64,000 nt of DNA from Desulfosoma caldarium. GTDB lineage: Bacteria > Desulfobacterota > Syntrophobacteria > Syntrophobacterales > DSM-9756. The stretch's first letter is position 1, and every line of letters begins with the position of its first letter. Shown here in pieces: positions 35,125 to 43,802 of this stretch. The stretch covers positions 1 to 64,000 of the forward strand of contig NZ_RJVA01000014.1 in assembly GCF_003751385.1 (NCBI RefSeq). Direction: 5' to 3'. Under the pieces are notes generated by a model. The model saw only the letters and a list, made by a program, of their open reading frames with translations, ran no database searches and was not told where the DNA came from. The position numbers and the translations under genes are program-made.

Positions 35125-35551
35125 TCGTCACCCCCCAATTGTGCACCGTTTCCACACGCCCCGCTTCGGGGACCTCATCGCCTTCCGCATACGGCACGCC
35201 GTTGATCACCCCTGCACGCCGTCGAGATCCCACCAACACCCCGGAAAGCCGCACCGTCACCCCTTGTCGCACGGGTTGTTCCAATTCCACCGGCTTCGGC
35301 GTCAATTTCTCTTCCGCTGCCGTTTCACGCGGCCCCAAGAACGCCTCCCCGTTTGCAGAGGTCCACACTTTCTTTTGGGGGGCCGTTCTTGCCAGGGCGG
35401 AAAAGTCCCGCGGTGGCTCCCGCGTGACCCACTTCGGTGGCTCATGGGACGGCCCGGGAAGGGTGCGCACCCACAATACGGCAACGATAAGCACCAAGCA
35501 CCATGGCAACCATAGGAAAATCCAAGGGCGAATGTGGCCAGACATCTTCAT
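35066..35551 (-). CDS. MshK/PilP/GspC-like inner membrane protein
   Basis: 161 residues with one N-terminal transmembrane helix (about residues 10-30), a proline-rich linker and a small C-terminal domain (VRLSGVLVGSRRRAGVINGVPYAEGDEV) resembling the homology region of GspC or PilP-type proteins that docks to the secretin. ATG 35551 overlaps the upstream stop (ATGA). Its position just before the secretin supports this role. Sequence similarity is weak, so the family name is tentative. Confidence 0.65.
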   Translation of the reverse strand: MKMSGHIRPWIFLWLPWCLVLIVAVLWVRTLPGPSHEPPKWVTREPPRDFSALARTAPQKKVWTSANGEAFLGPRETAAEEKLTPKPVELEQPVRQGVTVRLSGVLVGSRRRAGVINGVPYAEGDEVPEAGRVETVHNWGVTIVGENGQRFFVGVGERADI

Positions 35552-36024
35552 GGTTGAAAATAGACCTTTTTGCCTCGCACGTCCGCATGGGGCCGACATG
35601 CCCCGGCTGAGCGCGACGGGGCCGACTTGTTGCCCTCTGCGTCACAGGTTTCCAACACAAAAGAATCCATGAAAAAATATCCTTGATCCGTATAGATGCG
35701 CGAAAGCTTTTCCACAAAGGCACTAAAGGGTTCCAGCGCGATTTTTTCTTCCACGACGGCTTCTCGAGGGGGTGTCATGCTGAAAAACCCGGGATCGATG
35801 TGGGCCAGAGTTGCTGCAAAGGCCTCCAAGTGGCGGACTTTTTCTTCTTCGGCTTGAACCGCCCGCCAGTATTCTTGGGCATGGCGATAACGACGGTGCT
35901 CCAAAATCCCAAGGGCCAGAGTGATGACGAAAAGAAGGGTCGCCGCCAAGAGGAGCCCTAGAGGGCGAAAATAGCCCTTGAGGAAAACAGATTCTTTTAT
36001 GGCCGCTCCGCGCTCCATCGTCAT
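35548..36024 (-). CDS. MshJ/PilO-like inner membrane protein
   Basis: 158 residues: one transmembrane helix (about 20-42), a coiled-coil-like segment (about 45-75) and a small C-terminal domain. The layout and position between the PilM/N-like and MshK-like genes match MshJ/PilO, part of the inner-membrane alignment complex. The stop overlaps the next ATG. The assignment rests on position and topology rather than clear motifs. Confidence 0.6.
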   Translation of the reverse strand: MTMERGAAIKESVFLKGYFRPLGLLLAATLLFVITLALGILEHRRYRHAQEYWRAVQAEEEKVRHLEAFAATLAHIDPGFFSMTPPREAVVEEKIALEPFSAFVEKLSRIYTDQGYFFMDSFVLETCDAEGNKSAPSRSAGACRPHADVRGKKVYFQP

Positions 36025-36027
36025 GCC

Positions 36028-37386
36028 TTACATCTTGAGTTCAAAAGAAAAAACGGCTTGGTTCGCCCGTTCGTCGTAGTCGAATCGCCCGGAAACCTCT
36101 TTTTGCCGTTCTTTCAAGGTGGCCAACAACACCCCGAAGTTGCGGTGCGCTTCCTCAAATCCCACCGTCCCTTTGACGACCAGGGAAAGCACCGAAGCCG
36201 GGGCCGTTTCGGTGTGACTTTCAGGACGCCGCTGAGGCCGCCGAGAAACCGTCGGACCCGAACGAGAGCCCCCGCCTGTTTTCGAGAGAGTACAGCGCAC
36301 GACCCGAAAATTTTTAGGCACAACTTTAGAAAGCCATACCATCCAGGCATCCATGCGCGGTTCTCTCTCGAACGCTTCCAGCACCTGCCGGTGCTCCTCC
36401 AAAACGGCCACGCGATCCCAAGGAATGGTTTTTTGTACGCTGTCAGCTCGAGAAGCCACCTCGGCTGCAAACCCCCGAGTCTTCTTTTCCAACACCTGAG
36501 TGCGATGCTTCATAACTCCCCAAAACCCGGCCTGGGCCAGGGAAACCACAAGAAGCGCCACCGCTGCGCGCCTGGCCCACGGCATGTGCCGGTTCCACGC
36601 CTGAACCTGGTCGGGAAGCATGTTAAATGCCGCCGGCACATAGAAAGCGCCGAACCACTCCGGATGCTCTATCGCGGCCTCCTGCACCGAGGAGGCCATG
36701 GTCGATGACGCCCATAAAGCCTCAGAGGAGTCCAACAAATGGCGCAAGGGGCCGCACGCCTGAACCCTTAACGGACCCGGCTCGCCGGCGCGTTCAAACT
36801 GGTCCCGAGTAAAAGCCACTTCCTCTTGGACCAGGTTTTCCATTGGGCCGGTGAAGGCATCAAAGGCCACGAAACGCACGGCCCGAATCTGAGCCTTCTC
36901 TGTGACCGCCAGGTAAAAACCGCGCTCTTTTATCCATACGGTCAAGGTCCGTTCCTCAAAACTTTGGGCCGCCAAGAAAGCCACCGCCAAAGCGGGATGA
37001 TACACCGCATGAATTCGGGCTCCATGGCGCCACAGGCTTTTCATCTTCTCATCCAAACCGGATGTTTCCATGGCCACAATGCCCACATGGACCACCTGAC
37101 CTTCCTCACGCTCCACCTGGTAAAAGATCGAAGGCGGCGTGCGAAAGAAACCCGTGCGCTCCACTTTTTCCTGAATCTGCAGGGCGAGGACATCCCCGGG
37201 GCCTCGAAAAACCTGCTCGCGCAGAAAATGCATCATCGGCGGCTCCCAAAGAAGGACCGTCCGCACACCAGAAAGATCGGAGAGCTTCCCAGGCCCCTCA
37301 GCCCAGCTCACGATGGCTTTGCCCCGCGTACGCACCGTCACCGCGTGGAAGGTCTCCCCTGTAAAATGCACCACCACGGTCTGCAT
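36028..37386 (-). CDS. MshI-like protein (PilM-like domain plus PilN-like membrane domain)
   Basis: 452 residues. Residues 1 to about 260 resemble the actin-like PilM/MshI fold, without clear ATP motifs visible. A transmembrane helix lies near residues 275-297, followed by a PilN-like periplasmic part with a coiled coil and a C-terminal ferredoxin-like domain. Fusion of PilM and PilN functions is known from MshI and GspL. ATG 37386 overlaps the upstream stop (TAATG) and has GGAGG nearby. Confidence 0.68.
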   Translation of the reverse strand: MQTVVVHFTGETFHAVTVRTRGKAIVSWAEGPGKLSDLSGVRTVLLWEPPMMHFLREQVFRGPGDVLALQIQEKVERTGFFRTPPSIFYQVEREEGQVVHVGIVAMETSGLDEKMKSLWRHGARIHAVYHPALAVAFLAAQSFEERTLTVWIKERGFYLAVTEKAQIRAVRFVAFDAFTGPMENLVQEEVAFTRDQFERAGEPGPLRVQACGPLRHLLDSSEALWASSTMASSVQEAAIEHPEWFGAFYVPAAFNMLPDQVQAWNRHMPWARRAAVALLVVSLAQAGFWGVMKHRTQVLEKKTRGFAAEVASRADSVQKTIPWDRVAVLEEHRQVLEAFEREPRMDAWMVWLSKVVPKNFRVVRCTLSKTGGGSRSGPTVSRRPQRRPESHTETAPASVLSLVVKGTVGFEEAHRNFGVLLATLKERQKEVSGRFDYDERANQAVFSFELKM

Positions 37387-38324
37387 TACGGCCGCCTCCC
37401 CAACACCCACCATACCCCCAGCACGGCCAGGCCAACCGTCACAGCCAAAACCCCACCCCACAGCCACGAACGTCCCGGCCTTAAAGACGGCACGGACGCT
37501 TCCAAGGTGGGCTCCAGGGTTTTCAGGACCTCTCGAAGGGTTTCCACACTAATGCGTCCTTCCAGTCGTGAGGCGGCCACCAATAAAGCTCGATCCATAA
37601 TTTTGTTGATGAGCCTGGGAATGCGTCCACTGGCATCGCACAGAAGCTTTTCGGCCCCCTTTTCAAACGGTATGGACGCCCCTCCGGCTCGGGTCATCCG
37701 ATATTGGGTGTACCAGGAGACTTCATCTGGGGACAGCGGCTCGAGTCGCTCCCACAGGCTGATGCGCTGTTTCAGTTGGCTTAGCTGCGGCATGTGGAGT
37801 TTATCTTCCAACGAACGTTGGCCGACCAAAAGAATCTGAATGAGCTTCTTGTCCTCGGTCTCCAGGTTGGAAAGCAAGCGGATTTCTTCGAGACTCTCCG
37901 GGGGAAGGTTTTGGGCTTCGTCGACCACCAAGAGAAACTCTCGGCCCTGAGCCGCTTCGTGAAGCAGATAGCGCTGAAAGATTCGCAGCAGCCTTTCCTT
38001 GCTGTCGGACGCCTTGACCGGCAACTGCACATCTTCCAGAATGGCTTGCAGCAGTTCCTTGGGTTCCAAGGTCGGGGTCATGATCAGCGCCGTTCGGTAA
38101 CGGTCATCGGCAAGTTCTTTGAGCAAGATACGCAGCAGCATGGTCTTGCCGATGCCGGGGTCGCCCACAAGGACCAAAAATCCTTCCCCTCGAGCAAGGG
38201 CGTAACGGATCGTCTCCAGCACCGCCTTGTGTTTCGAGGATGGGAAAAAGTAGCGCGTGTCGGGTGTCAAACGAAAAGGATAGTCCTGAAAACCAAAAAA
38301 CCGCAAGTAATCGGGAACGCTCAT
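37386..38324 (-). CDS. mshM: ExeA/MshM-type AAA ATPase with C-terminal membrane anchor
   Basis: 312 residues. ExeA-family start (YLRFFGFQDYPFRLTPD), Walker A VGDPGIGKTMLL (about residues 53-64), Walker B LLVVDEAQNL (about 130-139), then one C-terminal transmembrane helix (about 285-308). ExeA and MshM help place secretins in the cell envelope. The start overlaps the stop of the platform gene (ATGA). No peptidoglycan-binding domain is attached, unlike ExeA itself. Confidence 0.85.
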   Translation of the reverse strand: MSVPDYLRFFGFQDYPFRLTPDTRYFFPSSKHKAVLETIRYALARGEGFLVLVGDPGIGKTMLLRILLKELADDRYRTALIMTPTLEPKELLQAILEDVQLPVKASDSKERLLRIFQRYLLHEAAQGREFLLVVDEAQNLPPESLEEIRLLSNLETEDKKLIQILLVGQRSLEDKLHMPQLSQLKQRISLWERLEPLSPDEVSWYTQYRMTRAGGASIPFEKGAEKLLCDASGRIPRLINKIMDRALLVAASRLEGRISVETLREVLKTLEPTLEASVPSLRPGRSWLWGGVLAVTVGLAVLGVWWVLGRRP

Positions 38325-39529
38325 CGCATCTTCCCTAATGCCCCAACCAATTCATAAACGGGGCCCAATAAAGCCAACACGATGCCCAGAAAGACCACTC
38401 CGGCGACGCTCAAAAGAACGGGTTCCAAAACTTTAGGCAACGTTTCCACAAAGGTGAGCAACTGCTTGTAGTAGTAAGAGCCTAGCAGTTTCAATTGGTC
38501 CACCAGCTTGCCCGATTCTTCACCCGTCTTGATCATGCGCAGTTCCATAAGGTTAAAAAAGCCCACCGCCTCACATGCTTCGGTCAAAGTCGCGCCTTGG
38601 CCGATAGATTCCGCCACAACGGGCACCAGGGTTTTCACCTTTCGGCTGGGAACACTCTGACGCAGGACTTCCAAGCTTCTCAACATATCTAACCCCGACC
38701 CCAGAAGAAGACTCATGTATTCGAAAAAGAAGGCCAATGTGGACAACCGCCAGGCCCGGCCCACAATGGGAGTCCGCAACAGGACGCGTTCCGTTGCAAG
38801 CCTCAGTCTTTCAGATTTCCGTGAAAAAACCCATAAACTGATAAGTACAAAAAGGCAGACCGGCAACACCGGCCAGTAGTGTTGGATGACGTCGACGGCT
38901 TTCATGAGAAGCCGTGTGGGCAAGGGCAGACTCAAATGCATCTCTCTGAACATGGTGAACACTTTCGGAAGCACATAGGCGAACCATACAGCCAAAGCGC
39001 CCACCATGGCCGCCACGATGAAGCAGGGGTACCACAGGGCCCTCTTGGTCTGGGAAATAAGCTCGTCCACGCGAGTCAAATGCGCGGCGGCATCTTCTAG
39101 GGTCTGGTCCAAATGTCCCGTCTCTTCGCCGATTTCGGCTAAGCTGCACAGAACCGAAGGAAAAACCTTAGGATACTTCTTGAGGCTTTCCGCAAAGGAA
39201 AAGCCTTCCTGCAGCAAGCCGAGCACACCCCGCAGAGCGTCCCTCAACAGGGCATTGCCCGTACTCCGACGCAGATCCTCCAACGCCTGCACAATGGGCA
39301 CCCCGGCAACCAGAAGAAAAGACAGATTGCGGCACCATTCGGCCAGTTCCGGCCGCCGCACCTTGGCGAAGAATATCCGTCTGGTCTCTTTGCGGACCCG
39401 ATAACGCACGAGGATGCAGTTACGGGCCCGAAGGAATAAGAACAGTTCCTTGAGGTCCCGAAATTCTCCCCGATCGTCAATGGTTCGGCCCGTCTGCACA
39501 TCCAAGGCTCTGTAGGTAAAAAGCGGCAT
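38321..39529 (-). CDS. mshG: Type II secretion / type IV pilus inner-membrane platform protein (GspF/PilC/MshG)
   Basis: 402 residues with the two T2SSF repeats, each followed by transmembrane helices (near 165-195, 215-240 and 370-395). Conserved features are LSFLLVAGVPIVQALEDL, EIGEETGHLDQTL and MIKTGEESGKL. The start is ATG 39529, overlapping the ATPase stop (TGATG); the frame runs on upstream but inside the ATPase gene. It converts ATPase movement into pilin extraction. Confidence 0.9.
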   Translation of the reverse strand: MPLFTYRALDVQTGRTIDDRGEFRDLKELFLFLRARNCILVRYRVRKETRRIFFAKVRRPELAEWCRNLSFLLVAGVPIVQALEDLRRSTGNALLRDALRGVLGLLQEGFSFAESLKKYPKVFPSVLCSLAEIGEETGHLDQTLEDAAAHLTRVDELISQTKRALWYPCFIVAAMVGALAVWFAYVLPKVFTMFREMHLSLPLPTRLLMKAVDVIQHYWPVLPVCLFVLISLWVFSRKSERLRLATERVLLRTPIVGRAWRLSTLAFFFEYMSLLLGSGLDMLRSLEVLRQSVPSRKVKTLVPVVAESIGQGATLTEACEAVGFFNLMELRMIKTGEESGKLVDQLKLLGSYYYKQLLTFVETLPKVLEPVLLSVAGVVFLGIVLALLGPVYELVGALGKMR

Positions 39530-41181
39530 CAGCCCAACACTCTCTCCGCCTCCTCCACCGTGGTCTGCCCGGTGGCGATCTTTTGCGCCGCACTGTGGCG
39601 CATACTCTGAAAACCTTCCGCCGCCAGGAGATTCAGGAATTCCTGGAGCGATTTTCCTTCGGCAATGAGGGCTCGGCATGCATCCGAGACTTGCAGGATT
39701 TCCGTGACGGCCGTTCGCCCCAAATAGCCGCGGCCCCGACACGCTTCACAACCCGTGCCGTGCAGATAATCCCGGTCGGCGGAAAGCCCGTATCGGGCTA
39801 AAAGTTTGCCGTCGGGGCGGTAGGGTGCCCGGCAAAAGGGACAGACTTTGCGCACCAGCCGCTGGGCCGTTGATCCCAACAGCGTTGCCGCAAGCACATC
39901 TGCGGAAACATTCATGTCCCGCAACCGAGCGATCACAGCCACAGCATTATTGGCATGGACGGTGGACAACACCAAATGGCCCGTCAACGCGGCTCGAAGG
40001 GCCATGGTCGCCGTTTTTTCGTCGCGGATTTCCCCGATGAGAATCACATCCGGATCTTGGCGCAAGAAGTGGCGCACCGCATCGGCGAAATCATAGCCGA
40101 TGTCTTCGGCCACCTGGGTTTGCCGAATGAGCGGGAACCGGTATTCCACAGGGTCTTCCGCGGTCAGGACGTTGAGGTGAATGACATCGAGCATGCGCAG
40201 GGCGCCGTAAAGCGTGGTGGTTTTACCGCTTCCCGTGGGCCCGGAAATGAGGACCATGCCGTAGGGCTTTCGAAAAAGCGCTTCCATGGCTTGAACCTCT
40301 TCGGGGCTGAACCCGAGGGAACCCAAAGGGAACACCACAGCCTGCGTGGGCAAAAGGCGTATGACCAAGTTTTCGCCGAAGGGAGACCGAACCGTGGAAA
40401 TCCGAAGATCGTAGATTTCTCCCATGAATTCAAACCGCCAGCGACCGTCCTGCGGCAGCCTCTGTTCGCTGATATCCATGCCCGCCCGGGCCTTGAGGGC
40501 ACTGACCAGGCGTTGGTGGATGGACAATGGAAACACAAAAGCCAAATCCAGGAAGCCGTCGATGCGTGTAAAGAAGCGCGTCGTTTGGTCCGTGGGAGAC
40601 AGATGGACGTCGGTGGCCCGATGCAATATGGCGTAGTTGAGGAGATCCGCCCACAACTCGTCCATGGAAAAGGCAGCGTTGGGGTTGGTGGCCAAACGGC
40701 TCTGAAGATTTTGCACGTTTTGTTCGGGAGGATTTTGCAAAAAGTGATAGTGTCTTTCGGCCAGTTTTCGAATTTCCGCCGAAGGACCCACGTAGGCTTT
40801 GAATCGTGACCCCACAAAGGAGGCCAATCCGTCTCGAAGGCCGCGATCCATGGGATCCCCTACCGCCACATGAAGGACGCCGTCGGTCAACTTAAAGGGC
40901 AAGACCGTTCGATCCCGCGCAAATCCCGGCGGTATCTTGAGCAGCGCCCGCGATTCGGGAACCACGCCTCGAGGATCCCAGAACGGAAGACCAACCTGAT
41001 CCGCCAGCACCTCAGCCATTTCGAACTCGGTAACAATCCCTAACCGCGTCAGCACTTCGCCCAGCCGTTCCCCGGTGGCCTTCTGCTCTCTGAGGGCAAA
41101 GTCAATCTGCTCCTCCTTGAGATAGCCCTTTTCCTTCAGAAGCTGACCGATGGGTTTCTTTGGCGCCTGAGCGGTGTCCAC
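39529..41181 (-). CDS. mshE: Pilus assembly ATPase (GspE/PilB/MshE family)
   Basis: 550 residues. The N-terminal MshEN-type domain (GQLLKEKGYLKEEQID, about residues 12-27) may bind cyclic di-GMP. The catalytic part carries Walker A SGPTGSGKTTTLY, the Asp box, Walker B ILIGEIRD, a His box (TGHLVLSTVHAN) and the four-cysteine zinc motif CPFC...CEAC. The start is GTG 41181 with AAGGA upstream. It is the power source of the system; no PilT-like retraction ATPase is in the window. Confidence 0.9.
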   Translation of the reverse strand: MDTAQAPKKPIGQLLKEKGYLKEEQIDFALREQKATGERLGEVLTRLGIVTEFEMAEVLADQVGLPFWDPRGVVPESRALLKIPPGFARDRTVLPFKLTDGVLHVAVGDPMDRGLRDGLASFVGSRFKAYVGPSAEIRKLAERHYHFLQNPPEQNVQNLQSRLATNPNAAFSMDELWADLLNYAILHRATDVHLSPTDQTTRFFTRIDGFLDLAFVFPLSIHQRLVSALKARAGMDISEQRLPQDGRWRFEFMGEIYDLRISTVRSPFGENLVIRLLPTQAVVFPLGSLGFSPEEVQAMEALFRKPYGMVLISGPTGSGKTTTLYGALRMLDVIHLNVLTAEDPVEYRFPLIRQTQVAEDIGYDFADAVRHFLRQDPDVILIGEIRDEKTATMALRAALTGHLVLSTVHANNAVAVIARLRDMNVSADVLAATLLGSTAQRLVRKVCPFCRAPYRPDGKLLARYGLSADRDYLHGTGCEACRGRGYLGRTAVTEILQVSDACRALIAEGKSLQEFLNLLAAEGFQSMRHSAAQKIATGQTTVEEAERVLG

Positions 41182-41507
41182 TTTGTCTCATCCTTTCTTG
41201 CCACGCCTCGGGACCGCAGGGTGGCCGCCCGGCCCAACGGCTGCCCTTTCATGCGCTACATGGGCCCTTCCGGCCGGCCATAGGTATCGCGCTCTAAGAT
41301 GCAACGAACATAAGGGCTGCGTGATAGTCCGAAATCACGATCACACTGTTTTCGTAGGCAACGAGACAAGCTCTCCTCGCTCGCCGATGGGCGATGCCCA
41401 TCCCTTCCGTCGTCATGCCTTGGGGCCCCACCACGTCTTACCACATCATGGAATGACCGCGCGGAAAATGCCCCTTAATCTGAAAAAGCCCTTAGGGGCG
41501 ACGAGAT
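41182..41507. other. Gap of 326 bases between the large pilin and the assembly ATPase
   Basis: No gene was found. The segment just after the large-pilin stop (near 41470-41500) has an imperfect CCCCT...AGGGG inverted repeat that is too weak to call a terminator. The gap is longer than any other in the operon, so the downstream genes may have their own promoter, but none matching consensus was seen. Confidence 0.3.
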
Positions 41508-42803
41508 TTATGTTTGCCCTTGACCATCGCCTTGCCCAGGGGGTGCCCAAGGGGGTGGCCCGGGTGCCCAAGGGGGTGGCCCTGGGGGTACCCAAGGGGG
41601 TGGCCCTGGGGGTACCCAAGGGGGTGGCCCTGGCCCTGGCCCTGGTGACGCCGGTTGAATCGTCAAACCAAAAGTTTTTTCCACCTCCTGCTCGCAGTTA
41701 TTGTCCAAAACCTTGACCGTCACCTTATACGCCCCCGATGTTCCCGTGTCCGGAACACCACTCACCTCGCACTGTTCGGTATACAATTGCAATCCTGTGG
41801 GCAACTCGGTGTCGGTGTCGTTGTCCTCAGACAGTTCGCAATAATACTCCCCAGAGCCTCCATCGGCGGCAATCTGCGCCGAATAGTTTGAGCCCTCATA
41901 TCCCACGGGCAGCTCCACAGTGGTGATCGTCAAGGGTTTTCGACGCACCGGCAGCCATCCATGCCACTCTACACTCTGTCCCGGCCAGTCGCAGACGGTC
42001 GCCGTAAAGGTGAGTTGCTTATCACACCCTGGCAGAACCGCCCCGGAGAGAATCCCTTCGGGGCTCAGATTAAGGCCGTCCGGGGCTGAACCAACCCACG
42101 TATAAGGTGGAACCCCGCCCTCGGCTTGCATTGCGTAGGAATAGGGCTGACCTTCCTCGGCCGACGGCAACCCCTCCGGAGTCACGACTACGAGCCTCCG
42201 GCATCCTCTGAGGGCTTGAAGTTCGTCCAGCGCCACATATTCCACCACGTCGTCGTAAGGTTCCGGTCGATTTCCATCATCCGGAAAATCATCGATGCCG
42301 GGAAAGTCGATTCCGTAAATCTCGGTCTTAGTTTGAAGATTTTGATTTTCTCCGGCACTTACGATCATGAAGGCCACATTGTGCCGCTCCACCCCTTCCT
42401 GGATTACGCTAAGAGAAGTTGCTGTTTCGGCGCAAAGATCAACACGCAAAGGGGTATTGCAGTCGCTCATATCCTCCAGAGGTGTGCTGTTATCCCATTG
42501 GAGTTCCGGAGCCGCCACATACCGAAGGGCCCGCCCATAAGCATCTGTTCCTTTGGCTCCTGCAACCTGAAAGGCCGTGGCCGGTTGGGTCGCGTCGTAC
42601 GAACTGTCCTCAGGCAAATAGCCGTGTCGAACTGCGAAGCCCACCAGGGCTTCTTTGGCCTCTTTGACGTTTTCTCGGGTTTCCACCAACTTGGAACGCT
42701 TGACCAGCGGCCCGATAAGGCTCACCCCCAACCCCAAAAGCAAACCCAGCACGGCCAGCATCAAGGCCACCTCGATCAACGTAAATCCACGCCGTCCTCT
42801 CAT
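41508..42803 (-). CDS. Large pilin-like protein with Ig-like domains and a proline-tryptophan repeat tail
   Basis: 431 residues. Leader MRGRRG, then FTLIEVALMLAVLG: a type IV prepilin signal with glutamate at +5. Residues about 35-200 form a pilin-like globular part with cysteine pairs. Residues about 207-290 and 291-390 look like two putative immunoglobulin-like (cadherin/He_PIG type) domains, each containing short motifs such as GGVPPYTW and GGSGEYYC. The C-terminus (about 393-431) is a repeat of PGPPPW with V/AP spacers. GGGAGG precedes ATG 42803. It is the first gene of the pilus operon. Confidence 0.75.
   Translation of the reverse strand: MRGRRGFTLIEVALMLAVLGLLLGLGVSLIGPLVKRSKLVETRENVKEAKEALVGFAVRHGYLPEDSSYDATQPATAFQVAGAKGTDAYGRALRYVAAPELQWDNSTPLEDMSDCNTPLRVDLCAETATSLSVIQEGVERHNVAFMIVSAGENQNLQTKTEIYGIDFPGIDDFPDDGNRPEPYDDVVEYVALDELQALRGCRRLVVVTPEGLPSAEEGQPYSYAMQAEGGVPPYTWVGSAPDGLNLSPEGILSGAVLPGCDKQLTFTATVCDWPGQSVEWHGWLPVRRKPLTITTVELPVGYEGSNYSAQIAADGGSGEYYCELSEDNDTDTELPTGLQLYTEQCEVSGVPDTGTSGAYKVTVKVLDNNCEQEVEKTFGLTIQPASPGPGPGPPPWVPPGPPPWVPPGPPPWAPGPPPWAPPGQGDGQGQT
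41535..41645. repeat. 24-base tandem repeats encoding the PPGPPPWV tail
   Basis: Near-identical units of 24 bases (ccctgggggtacccaagg and so on) occur at least three times, with shorter flanking partial units, within the last 110 bases of the large pilin gene. Each unit encodes eight residues of Pro/Gly/Trp/Val or Ala. The units are nearly exact copies, so copy-number change by slippage is likely. Confidence 0.85.
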
Positions 42804-42851
42804 CGCTCCGGCCCTCCCACCGTTGTGAGGCTTTCATTCCCGTAATGCAAT

Positions 42852-42880
42852 ACAATATCACTATATATTTTATCGACCAA
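42852..42880 (-). promoter_or_regulatory. Candidate promoter for the pilus operon
   Basis: On the minus strand TTGGTC (plus 42875-42880) is followed after 17 bases by TATTGT (plus 42852-42857), in the most A/T-rich stretch of the area (42840-42890). The start codon of the large pilin lies about 50 bases downstream. No sigma54 GG/GC element was seen. Confidence 0.4.
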
Positions 42881-42956
42881 TAAGATAAAAGGCTAAAACC
42901 CCTGCGCCCCGACAGACTTGCCAGCCAACGGGCGCCTGTGATACGGTCATCCACGT

Positions 42957-43045
42957 GCCTGGGTGGTGGAATAGGCAGACACAAGGGACTTAAAATCCCT
43001 TGGGACCTTGTGCCCGTGCGGGTTCGATCCCCGCCCCAGGCACCA
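42957..43045 (+). tRNA. tRNA-Leu (anticodon UAA)
   Basis: Class II tRNA. Acceptor GCCTGGG (42957-42963) pairs with CCCAGGC (43035-43041). The anticodon stem AGGGA/TCCCT holds the loop CTTAAAA with anticodon TAA, a long variable arm follows (GGGACCTTGTGCCC), the T loop is GGTTCGATCC, and a CCA end is encoded at 43043-43045. A weak TTGCCA at 42918-42923 and GATACG 16 bases later could be its promoter. Confidence 0.95.
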
Positions 43046-43093
43046 GGCTCATTATAATAGAGCCATGATGTCCTTCTGCCGCGGAAAAAGAGG

Positions 43094-43119
43094 AAGCCTT
43101 CATGCCGGCAAGGCTTTTT
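43094..43119 (+). terminator. Rho-independent terminator after tRNA-Leu
   Basis: AAGCCTT (43094-43100) pairs with AAGGCTT (43110-43116) around CATGCCGGC, followed by a run of five T ending at 43119. It lies about 50 bases after the tRNA. The rest of the 397-base gap to 43443 shows no gene. Confidence 0.6.
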
Positions 43120-43442
43120 GCCAAAGCAGTGTTTTGATCCGTGGCCACCCTTTCGCATCGTTGCCTGTGCCCTATGGAATCGAAGCGCAAAACTTCACGG
43201 TGAAACCAGCGGAACCTTGCCCTAAAAAGCCACCATGACATATGAGCGTGGTGGGAAAAGCCTTGGGGCACTTCTCATGAGAAGAAGCGCTCCAGTGGTA
43301 CATGGACCGGCTCCCTTTCCTCACGCCCTGAGGTTTTCACGCTGTGTGGCCTGGCACGCACTTGTCCATGGGCAGGCAAAGGCAAAACCAAGAAGCGGTT
43401 CTCTGAGAGCACGCTGTCCGTATCAGGAAGAGGAGCGGATGA

Positions 43443-43802
43443 ATGACCGCCACGTGGTGGCTTATGGTTTTCAGCGGTATTGCGGTAGGCATCGGCGCAG
43501 CGTTCACAGGCCTGGGGGGTGGATTTCTCATGGTGCCCTTGCTTCTTTTTTTAGGTTTTTCCGCTCAAAGGGCTGTTGGGACTTCCTTTCTCGCCATTTT
43601 GGTCATTTCCATTTCGGCTCTGGTCGCCCACAACAAACTGGCCAATGTGGACTATCGCGCCGGTCTGCTCCTGGGCATCGGCGGCATCATCGGAGCGCAG
43701 GTGGGCGCGCGTCTGGTGGAACATGTCTCCACAGCCCATTTCAAAAGAATCTTTGCTGCTATTTTGGTCGCCTTGGCCGCCTACCTGTTCTTTAAGAAGT
43801 AG
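43443..43802 (+). CDS. Half-size TauE/SafE (TSUP) family permease
   Basis: 119 residues with three or four transmembrane helices and the family motif GAAFTGLGGGFLMVPLLL (about residues 18-35), followed by AVGTSF. TSUP proteins export sulfite, organosulfonates or related anions and usually have two such halves (about 250 residues), so this one likely works as a dimer. AGGAG lies shortly upstream. Its last 11 bases overlap the 3' end of the convergent aconitase gene. Confidence 0.82.
   Translation: MTATWWLMVFSGIAVGIGAAFTGLGGGFLMVPLLLFLGFSAQRAVGTSFLAILVISISALVAHNKLANVDYRAGLLLGIGGIIGAQVGARLVEHVSTAHFKRIFAAILVALAAYLFFKK

Noticed and set aside
36058-36708. Plus-strand frame of 216 codons antisense to the MshI-like gene
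   Set aside because: No start context and no similarity; a shadow of the coding strand.
41535-41645. Possible CRISPR-like array
   Set aside because: The 24-base units are contiguous, without spacers, and encode a regular protein repeat.
42957-43442. tRNA-Leu as an integration site for a genomic island
   Set aside because: No integrase gene and no direct repeat of the tRNA 3' end were seen nearby.
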